DNA of 64,000 nucleotides from Actinomycetes bacterium. Its GTDB lineage: Bacteria; Actinomycetota; Coriobacteriia; Coriobacteriales; Eggerthellaceae. The notes beneath the pieces are model-generated. The model was not told where the DNA came from and ran no database searches. It saw only the letters and a list, made by a program, of their open reading frames with translations. The translations under genes and the position numbers were made by a program. The stretch covers positions 1-64,000 of the forward strand of contig JAEXAI010000020.1 in the NCBI GenBank assembly GCA_023394615.1, given 5' to 3'. This document shows positions 58,235-64,000 of this stretch, piece by piece (positions within the stretch are counted from its first letter, which is position 1; each line of letters begins with the position of its first letter).

Positions 58235-61200
58235 ATGCTGATAGATGCTTTAGTGCACCCACTTGCCGAATCGGAAGAAATCGGCGCATTTTGGGGGAAG
58301 CTGGATTCTGGCCAAGACGCTGCTTTGGGAGTGGCTGCGTCCGCGCGCCCGTTTATGGCAGCTGCTCGATTCGCACGAACGCCGCAGCCCACGCTCGTGG
58401 TGGTGGCAGGTGAAGATACGGCTCTCGACTTCGCACGCAATGTCTCAGCCTATGTGGGGGAAGAGCGCGTGCTGCATTTCTTCGAGCGCGATGATTATCC
58501 GTTTTCGGATAAACCGGCCGATGCGCATAAGGTGGCTTGTCGCATGGAGGCGCTGCATGCGCTGGTAAGCGGTAAGGATTGTATCGTGGTGGCTTCCGCG
58601 CGCTCTCTGCTGCGTTGTTTGCCTCCGGTGGGTACAGACGCTTTTGCGCCGATTGATTTGGCATGCGGACGCGATGTGGGCGAATCCGCGCTCGAAGACC
58701 TTACGGATTATGAAAGCCTGCCCGCTGCGCTTGTCTCGCGCGGTTTCCAAAACACGGGCGAATTGGAAGGTCCCGGCACGTTCTGCGTGAGGGGCGGCAC
58801 CATCGATGTATATCCGGGCAACCTTTCCTATCCCGTACGCATCGATTGTTTTGGCGATGAGGTAGATGAGATTCGACGCATCGTTTCGAGCACTGGGCAG
58901 ACCATCGCAACGCTTGATGCGGTCGATATATTTCCCGTGCGCGAATATGCGATATCAAAACGTGCTCTTGCTCGTGCGCAGCAAAAGCTGTGCAATCCCG
59001 CGAAAACGAATCCAGCCCTGCGCGAACTGTTGGGCAAAATCGAGGGCGACGTGCATCCGTCAGGTACTGATGCGCTGTTGCCGTACTTTTATGAGAAAAC
59101 AGCCACTCTCGGCGACTACCTGCCCAAAGAGGCCTTAAGCGTGCTGCTGGAGCCACGTGCCCTCATAGATGATGCCATGCACGCCTACGATGACATCGCG
59201 CTGCGGGCGCAGGGAACGGGAATCGTGCTGGATGGGCTATACAAGCAACCGGCGAAATTGGAATTTGGGAAAAACCAGCGTTGTACCTATGCGTCTATCA
59301 TGCGCATAGGAGGGGCGGTCGATGCCGAGCTGCCCGTGAAGCGCACTGATGTGGCGGGCGATCCTGAAAAGCTGTTCGGCAAGTTGCGCAGCCTGGTCGA
59401 CCAGCGCTACACGGTGGTTTTCAGCGCGCCGAACTATCGTGCGCGTGAGGACATGAAGCTGGAATTTGTGGACCGCGGGCTGCCTATCATGGAAGTGCTG
59501 GACGTACGAGGCGATGGCGATTCCCATTTGAAGCGCGGCGTAGTGAATGTGGTCGATGTGGACGTTCCTTTGGGCATCATCATTCCGAAGGCGAAACTGG
59601 CGCTCATCAGCATCGCCGATACGCAAGGGTCCTCGGCGTTGCGAACGGGTAAACGCGTGGATATAACCCAGGTGACCTTTCCCTACAAACCAGGTGACTA
59701 TGTGGTGCATTCCGCACACGGCGTGGCCTTTTTCCGCGACTTGGTGCGCCAAGAAGTGGGCGGTTCCATGCGGGACTATCTGCTTTTGGAATACGCCGAG
59801 GGTGACAAACTTTTTGTGCCTGTGGAGCAGCTCGACCGCGTGACCCGTTATGTGGGTCCTGAAGGTGCCAGCCCGCGTCTGACACGCCTGAACACCAGTG
59901 ATTGGTCGAGCGCCCTGAAAAAGGCACGGCGCGCCAGCAAGAAGCTTGCATTCGATCTGGTAGACGTATACACACGACGTGCAGCCACGCAAGGATTTCG
60001 TTACGCGCCGGATACGCCATGGCAGCGGGAGATGGAAGAGGGATTCCCCTATCAGGAGACCCCCGATCAGCTGGCGGCTATTGCCGACGTGAAAGCCGAC
60101 ATGCAATCGGATCGTCCAATGGATCGTTTGATCTGCGGGGACGTGGGATTCGGAAAAACGGAGGTTGCCCTGCGCGCTGCGTTTAAGGCAACTAAGGATA
60201 AAAAGCAAGTAATGGTATTGTGCCCGACCACTATTTTGGCACAGCAGCATTTCACCACGTTCACTGAGCGCATGGAGCCTTTTGGTGTGAGCGTGCAGGT
60301 GCTTTCGCGTTTTCGCACCCCAGCGCAGCAAAGCGAGGCTTTGGAAGGGTTTGCCAGCGGGGAAGTGGACGTGCTGGTGGGTACCCATAGATTGCTCTCG
60401 CGCGACGTGAACCCGCATGATTTGGGGCTGGTTATCATCGACGAGGAGCAACGTTTCGGTGTAGGGCATAAAGAACAAATGAAGAACCTGCGCGAATCCA
60501 TCGACGTGTTGACGCTTTCAGCCACCCCTATTCCGCGTACGATGCAGATGTCGCTTTCGGGCGTGCGCGATATGAGCTTGATACTGACCCCGCCCGACGA
60601 TCGCTGTCCGGTGGAAGTGCATGTGGGCGAGTGGGACCCCGATATCGTGAGTGGAGCGATACGTCGCGAGTTGGATAGGCGCGGGCAGGTGTACTATGTG
60701 AGCAATCGCGTACGCAGTATCGAGGAGGCTGTCGGGCGTGTGCAAGCCGCCGCGCCGGAAGCACGCGTGGGGGTGGCTCATGGCAAGATGAGCAAGGAAG
60801 CGCTTGAACACGTGATGGAAGACTTCTCGGCAGGTGAGCTCGACGTACTGGTGGCCACGACCATCATCGAGAGCGGTATCGACAATCCGCATACCAACAC
60901 GCTTATCATCGAGGATGCGCAGCGGCTGGGCTTGGCGCAGATGTATCAGCTGAAGGGCCGTGTGGGACGCAGCAGTTTGCAGGCGTACGCCTATTTTATG
61001 TTCCCCGAGCATCTGTCGATGACCGAAGAGGCCATGGCGCGTCTGACGGCCATAAACGAGCATCAGGATTTGGGGAGCGGCATGCGCGTGGCCATGCGCG
61101 ATTTGGAAATCCGTGGTGCGGGCAGCCTTCTGGGCGCCGAACAGAGCGGCAACATGAGCGCGGTAGGATTCGACTTGTTCGCTCAGATGTTGGCCGAAGC

Positions 61201-61693
61201 GGTAAATGCTACACGTGAGGGCCGCGCCGAGAGTGCCGATCTGCTGCCGCCCGCGCTCTCCGATATCGCAGTGAACGTGCCTGAGCATACCTACATTCCC
61301 GAAGAGTACATCCCTGATGCTGACGAGCGCGTACTCGTGTATCGCCGTGTCGCATCGGCTGATACGCCAGATGCGGTAGATGAGATAGTCCGCGAGGTGA
61401 GCGCGCGTCATTCCCAGATGCCGCAGGCGACGGAAAACTTTTTCCAGAAGGCCAAGCTGAAGGCCCTCGCATCGCAGATGGGCATAAAAACCATCACAGT
61501 GGTCGGGGGAAAGGTGAACATCGATCCGGTGGGACAACCTGCAGGCGAGCTTTGGACGAGACTGCGCAGGGCACGTGCGCGTTATGTTGCGAAAACGAAG
61601 AAGCTGCAAGTGCCCACCGCTTTCTTTAAAACTGAAGGCGATGAGAGCATGCTTGAGGCGCTGTGGGCATTGCTTTTTCAGATGAAGGGGTAA
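58235..61693 (+). CDS. mfd: Transcription-repair coupling factor
   Basis: 1152 aa from the ATG at 58235 (GGAAGGA upstream; frame opens at 58214). N-terminal UvrB-like domains (1-330): HFFERDDYPFSDKPAD, GTFCVRGGTIDVYPGN. CarD-like RNA-polymerase interaction domain (about 485-560): GDYVVHSAHGVAFFRDLV, YLLLEYAEGDKLFVPVEQLDRV. RecG-like translocase (about 590-950): DRLICGDVGFGKTEVALRAAF (Walker A), VIIDEEQRFGVGHKEQMK (DEEQ), LSATPIPRTMQMSL, and ATTIIESGIDNPHTNTLII. C-terminal TRCF domain (about 990-1120). Removes stalled RNA polymerase and recruits UvrA. Length is normal and all translocation motifs are intact. Confidence 0.97.
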   Translation: MLIDALVHPLAESEEIGAFWGKLDSGQDAALGVAASARPFMAAARFARTPQPTLVVVAGEDTALDFARNVSAYVGEERVLHFFERDDYPFSDKPADAHKVACRMEALHALVSGKDCIVVASARSLLRCLPPVGTDAFAPIDLACGRDVGESALEDLTDYESLPAALVSRGFQNTGELEGPGTFCVRGGTIDVYPGNLSYPVRIDCFGDEVDEIRRIVSSTGQTIATLDAVDIFPVREYAISKRALARAQQKLCNPAKTNPALRELLGKIEGDVHPSGTDALLPYFYEKTATLGDYLPKEALSVLLEPRALIDDAMHAYDDIALRAQGTGIVLDGLYKQPAKLEFGKNQRCTYASIMRIGGAVDAELPVKRTDVAGDPEKLFGKLRSLVDQRYTVVFSAPNYRAREDMKLEFVDRGLPIMEVLDVRGDGDSHLKRGVVNVVDVDVPLGIIIPKAKLALISIADTQGSSALRTGKRVDITQVTFPYKPGDYVVHSAHGVAFFRDLVRQEVGGSMRDYLLLEYAEGDKLFVPVEQLDRVTRYVGPEGASPRLTRLNTSDWSSALKKARRASKKLAFDLVDVYTRRAATQGFRYAPDTPWQREMEEGFPYQETPDQLAAIADVKADMQSDRPMDRLICGDVGFGKTEVALRAAFKATKDKKQVMVLCPTTILAQQHFTTFTERMEPFGVSVQVLSRFRTPAQQSEALEGFASGEVDVLVGTHRLLSRDVNPHDLGLVIIDEEQRFGVGHKEQMKNLRESIDVLTLSATPIPRTMQMSLSGVRDMSLILTPPDDRCPVEVHVGEWDPDIVSGAIRRELDRRGQVYYVSNRVRSIEEAVGRVQAAAPEARVGVAHGKMSKEALEHVMEDFSAGELDVLVATTIIESGIDNPHTNTLIIEDAQRLGLAQMYQLKGRVGRSSLQAYAYFMFPEHLSMTEEAMARLTAINEHQDLGSGMRVAMRDLEIRGAGSLLGAEQSGNMSAVGFDLFAQMLAEAVNATREGRAESADLLPPALSDIAVNVPEHTYIPEEYIPDADERVLVYRRVASADTPDAVDEIVREVSARHSQMPQATENFFQKAKLKALASQMGIKTITVVGGKVNIDPVGQPAGELWTRLRRARARYVAKTKKLQVPTAFFKTEGDESMLEALWALLFQMKG

Positions 61694-61709
61694 ACTGGTA
61701 GATGGAGGG

Positions 61710-61743
61710 CCTCACGTGATGAAAACGCAGGTATCACGTGAGG
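61710..61743 (+). promoter_or_regulatory. Paired TCACGTGA palindromes upstream of dipeptidase
   Basis: CCTCACGTGAT (61710-61720) and ATCACGTGAGG (61733-61743) are perfect 11-bp inverted arms with a 12-nt spacer. Each arm contains the 8-bp palindrome TCACGTGA, the two centres being 22 bp apart (two helical turns). No T tract follows, so an operator for two regulator dimers is likelier than a mfd terminator. The dipeptidase gene starts at 61773. Confidence 0.6.
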
Positions 61744-61772
61744 GTGTTGGCACGCAGGAAGGATGATTCGCA

Positions 61773-62795
61773 ATGGAATCGAATATCATGGCGAATAGGG
61801 AAAATACGCGGGTCGGGCTTTTCGACCTGCATTGTGACACGCTCGATAGACTGGCCTTGCATGGTAGTCCTGAATATCCTGCCTGCATGGAGCATGATGA
61901 GGGAATGCCCGCCGCTCGCATGTCATCGCTTGTGGACAACGATGCAGACATTGCCGTTGGTCGCATGGGCGCATACGAATGGTGCCAGTGTTTCGCGATT
62001 TTCATACCTGATGAATTGGGTGGTGAGGCTGCCTGGAATACGTATCGAAAAGTGCAACGGTTTTTTGCAGCCCAGTTGAGCGACAACGAGAAAGCGATAG
62101 AGCAGGTACGCGACGCGAGGGATATCGACGGTATTGTCGGGGATGGGCGTTGTGCGGCTATGCTGACGCTTGAGAACTCTTCGATTCTGGACAAAGATCT
62201 GCAACGTGTGGAAATCCTGGCGGGCGACGGCGTGAAGATGGCGACGCTTACATGGAATGCCTCAAACGCGCTTGCCAGCGGTCATGATACAACCCAAGGG
62301 CTTTCCTCGTTCGGGCGCCGTGCTGTGGCGTCATACGAGAGCGCAGGCATTGCTGTGGATGTGTCGCATTTAAACGACAAGGGTTTCAGTGATTTTTACG
62401 ATATTGCCACGAGGCCTTTTGCTGCCTCACATTCAAATATGCGCGCGGTATGCGCGCACAAGCGCAATTTAACCGATGCGCAGTTTCGTGCCATCGTAGA
62501 TGCCAAAGGCATCGCAGGCATCAACTTCTGCGTCGATTTTTTGGTGGACGGTGGTGGCGATGTGACGCGCGATGACATGCTGCGCCATGTGGATCATGCC
62601 CTTGAACTGGGCGGCGAGCACGCACTTGCTTTAGGCAGCGACTATGATGGAGCCGATGTGCCCCGTTGGCTGCAAGGAGAGCAAAACGTCGTCGAGCTGT
62701 ACCGGCTTTTGGTAAAAGAGTTCGGGGCAGATATTGCCAATGCCGTCTTCTTCGAAAACGCCCGTGACTTCTTCGTGCGCAACGAGCGCGATTGA
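61773..62795 (+). CDS. M19 membrane-dipeptidase family protein
   Basis: 340 aa from the ATG at 61773 (GGAAGGA upstream). Amidohydrolase-fold renal dipeptidase family: zinc ligands H-x-D in FDLHCDTLDRLA, bridging Glu in AMLTLENSS, His in VDVSHLNDKGF and ASHSNMRAVCAHKRNL, and Asp in LALGSDYDGADVPRWL. No signal peptide, so a cytoplasmic enzyme, as in bacterial M19 members. Hydrolyses dipeptides, possibly including L-D or D-containing ones. Fits an asaccharolytic, peptide-using lifestyle. A pair of TCACGTGA sites upstream suggests specific regulation. Confidence 0.9.
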   Translation: MESNIMANRENTRVGLFDLHCDTLDRLALHGSPEYPACMEHDEGMPAARMSSLVDNDADIAVGRMGAYEWCQCFAIFIPDELGGEAAWNTYRKVQRFFAAQLSDNEKAIEQVRDARDIDGIVGDGRCAAMLTLENSSILDKDLQRVEILAGDGVKMATLTWNASNALASGHDTTQGLSSFGRRAVASYESAGIAVDVSHLNDKGFSDFYDIATRPFAASHSNMRAVCAHKRNLTDAQFRAIVDAKGIAGINFCVDFLVDGGGDVTRDDMLRHVDHALELGGEHALALGSDYDGADVPRWLQGEQNVVELYRLLVKEFGADIANAVFFENARDFFVRNERD

Positions 62796-62820
62796 TGAGC
62801 GCGCAGCATCGCAGTGGTGT

Positions 62821-63231
62821 CTACTGCAAATGCGCCATGGTATAAGTGCCGCATGCTACGAGCGTGTCTGATGCATCGGTGATATCAACATGGTAAAAAC
62901 CCATGCTGCGGCCGTCGTGGGTGGTCGTGGCGGTGGCGGTAAGGGTGTTTCCCCTTGTCGCGGCCAAGAACTGAAACGATGTATCCACCGTCACGGCACC
63001 GTGTCCCGGGTTCCAATCGGCTACTGTCGCCGCTAAGTCGGCGAGCGTGAACAGTGCACCGCCCATCACGCCGCCTCGGGCGTTTTGATGGATGGGACCA
63101 AGCGGCATCTCGCACACGGCGCGCCCCGGTTCGGCTTCCACGATGCGCACCCCTGCGGCTTCTGTGGCGAAGAGGTCGTCTTTGAAGTAGTCTTGTGCCT
63201 GCTGCAAGGTGAAGTCAACCCGTTGCCTCAT
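62821..63231 (-). CDS. PaaI-type hotdog thioesterase
   Basis: 136 aa from the ATG at 63231 (AAGGAG 5 nt upstream), overlapping the upstream gene's stop by 4 nt. Hotdog fold: GRAVCEMPLGPIHQNARGGVMGGALFTLADLAATVADW (catalytic Asn/Gly/Asp region of PaaI/DUF4442-type enzymes), TVDTSFQFLAATRGNTLTATATTTHDGRSMGFYHVDITD. Hydrolyses a CoA thioester, often of aromatic acids. Coupled to a 4Fe-4S protein gene. Substrate unknown. Confidence 0.9.
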   Translation of the reverse strand: MRQRVDFTLQQAQDYFKDDLFATEAAGVRIVEAEPGRAVCEMPLGPIHQNARGGVMGGALFTLADLAATVADWNPGHGAVTVDTSFQFLAATRGNTLTATATTTHDGRSMGFYHVDITDASDTLVACGTYTMAHLQ

Positions 63232-64000
63232 GTGGTCTCCTTGCCCTTTTCGGCCACGGCGGATCGGTCCTTTTCGGTTGAAGCAGAATCGTTTTTGCTG
63301 GGTGCTGATGAGGCGCCCTTGACATCGTCGGCTGCTGCTTTGTCTGAGACATAGACGGCAGCGGTCGTTTCCTCTAGGCTGCACGCGCCTTTGGGGCACA
63401 CGTCAACGCAGATGCCGCAACCGATGCACAGACGTGCGTCCAACTCGATCTTGCCCGTTTTCTGGTTCGGACAGCGAGCGCCGGTAGGGCAGGCTTTTGC
63501 ACACGCATACGTGTGCTGACATACATCCGTATCGGTGAGAGAGAGCGCGATGGATATGCGCTCTGCTATCTCAGGCATAGCCTCCACGGTTTCCAGCAGC
63601 ATTTTCTGACGGGGAAACAGCACGCGCTTTGTTTTTCCGTGAGGCATCAGGTTATTAAAGACGCTGTCATCGGTGAGGTTCAGGCGCGTGGTAGCGCGCA
63701 TGCGCTCCTGTTTCTCGTAGTAGTCGCGCAGCACCTCCGAATTGCGCAAGCGGCGCTTGCCTGAGGCTATCTCGCCTACATCCACGGCGAATCCGGTAAA
63801 GGCCTGGCGCCGCCCCATCACATCGTTGTCTTGGCTGTATTTTTCCAACAACTTCTTGTTCTCGGGGATGTCGGTGGAAAACTGCACTTCTTCGCCTGTG
63901 CGCTCTTGCGCGATTTGTATGGCGCGAGGGAACAGCATGGCGCCTAGTTGCCCACCGCGTTGGCAGTTGTCGCAATATTTGAAATCGCAGGCTACGGATA
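63228..64000 (-). CDS. 4Fe-4S cluster protein, 5' end outside window
   Basis: At least 256 codons; the frame stays open to the right edge, so the Met at 63938 is not a start. Upstream text reads ACDFKYCDNCQRGGQLGA with a Cys-rich set. Near the C terminus lie CQHTYACAKACPTGARCPNQ and DARLCIGCGICVDVCPKGACSLE, two ferredoxin-type 4Fe-4S motifs. A middle region (YSQDNDVMGRRQAF to LLETVEAMPEIAERI) has no recognised fold. The last 40 residues are Ser/Lys/Ala-rich. Probably an electron-transfer subunit of an oxidoreductase encoded further right. Stop overlaps the thioesterase start. Confidence 0.75.
   Translation of the reverse strand, partial: SVACDFKYCDNCQRGGQLGAMLFPRAIQIAQERTGEEVQFSTDIPENKKLLEKYSQDNDVMGRRQAFTGFAVDVGEIASGKRRLRNSEVLRDYYEKQERMRATTRLNLTDDSVFNNLMPHGKTKRVLFPRQKMLLETVEAMPEIAERISIALSLTDTDVCQHTYACAKACPTGARCPNQKTGKIELDARLCIGCGICVDVCPKGACSLEETTAAVYVSDKAAADDVKGASSAPSKNDSASTEKDRSAVAEKGKETT

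Noticed and set aside
59237..61609. Two long minus-strand frames (413 and 363 aa)
   Set aside because: Both are antisense to intact mfd and are His/Arg-rich, as expected for shadow frames in GC-rich genes.

Overview
The window looks like the chromosome of an anaerobic, Gram-positive high-GC actinobacterium of the class Coriobacteriia (Eggerthellales/Eggerthellaceae-like; genus not resolved). This rests on: a menaquinol-linked uptake [NiFe] hydrogenase next to rubrerythrin; a full mreBCD-PBP2-RodA rod-shape cluster; an orphan OmpR-type regulator behind a class I glutamine synthetase; a NadD-YqeK fusion; and secreted ricin-lectin wall enzymes. There are no rRNA genes, phage, transposases or CRISPR arrays. 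There are two tRNA genes (Arg-CCG, Asp-GTC).

Left part (1-14326), cell surface. After the 5' end of a family-2 glycosyltransferase come three large secreted enzymes: a GH25 muramidase, an NlpC/P60 peptidase and an M6-type metalloprotease. Each carries two to four ricin B beta-trefoils (eight in all), and by eye their coding sequence is AT-richer than the rest. A glycan block follows: GT4, a DegT aminotransferase, an initiating phosphoglycosyl transferase and UDP-galactopyranose mutase. Galactofuranose-containing surface glycan and galactose-binding-type trefoils side by side suggest, without proving, that the enzymes anchor to the cell's own polysaccharide.

Middle part (14327-46257), mostly housekeeping: glnA plus a degenerate-receiver regulator; a Phd/RelE toxin-antitoxin pair under a 30-bp palindrome; polA; an rplU-rpmA-obg-proB-proA-nadD/yqeK run; and a P1 peptidase. 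On the minus strand lies an operon rsfS-wecE-like-ArnC-like-two SMR subunits-ATP-grasp, which looks like a lipid-linked amino-sugar decoration pathway. Next come a TrmA-family RNA methyltransferase, tRNA-Arg, a cyclophilin, a TPR membrane protein, ndk, mreB-mreC-mreD-mrdA-rodA, a DUF697-like protein and a radical-SAM/DUF2344 pair.

Right part (46258-64000): tRNA-Asp, a HAD phosphatase, an AAA+-like protein without a P-loop, an Rrf2 regulator, a cluster-less MutY-like glycosylase, rubrerythrin, the hydrogenase operon (small, large, cytochrome b, then a membrane protein and the maturation protease), a 680-nt gene-free stretch holding a 211-bp inverted-repeat element, nth, mfd, an M19 dipeptidase, a thioesterase and a truncated Fe-S protein.

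The most unusual items are: the 50-bp-armed inverted-repeat element (56720-56930); the lectin enzyme set and its control sites (extended -10 promoters, a 7-7-7 palindrome, a hairpin that buries a ribosome-binding site); the amino-sugar/ATP-grasp operon; the P-loop-less AAA+ protein; and several perfect dyads upstream of hydrogenase, rubrerythrin, dipeptidase and glnA. All functional calls are from reading sequence motifs; no database search was possible.
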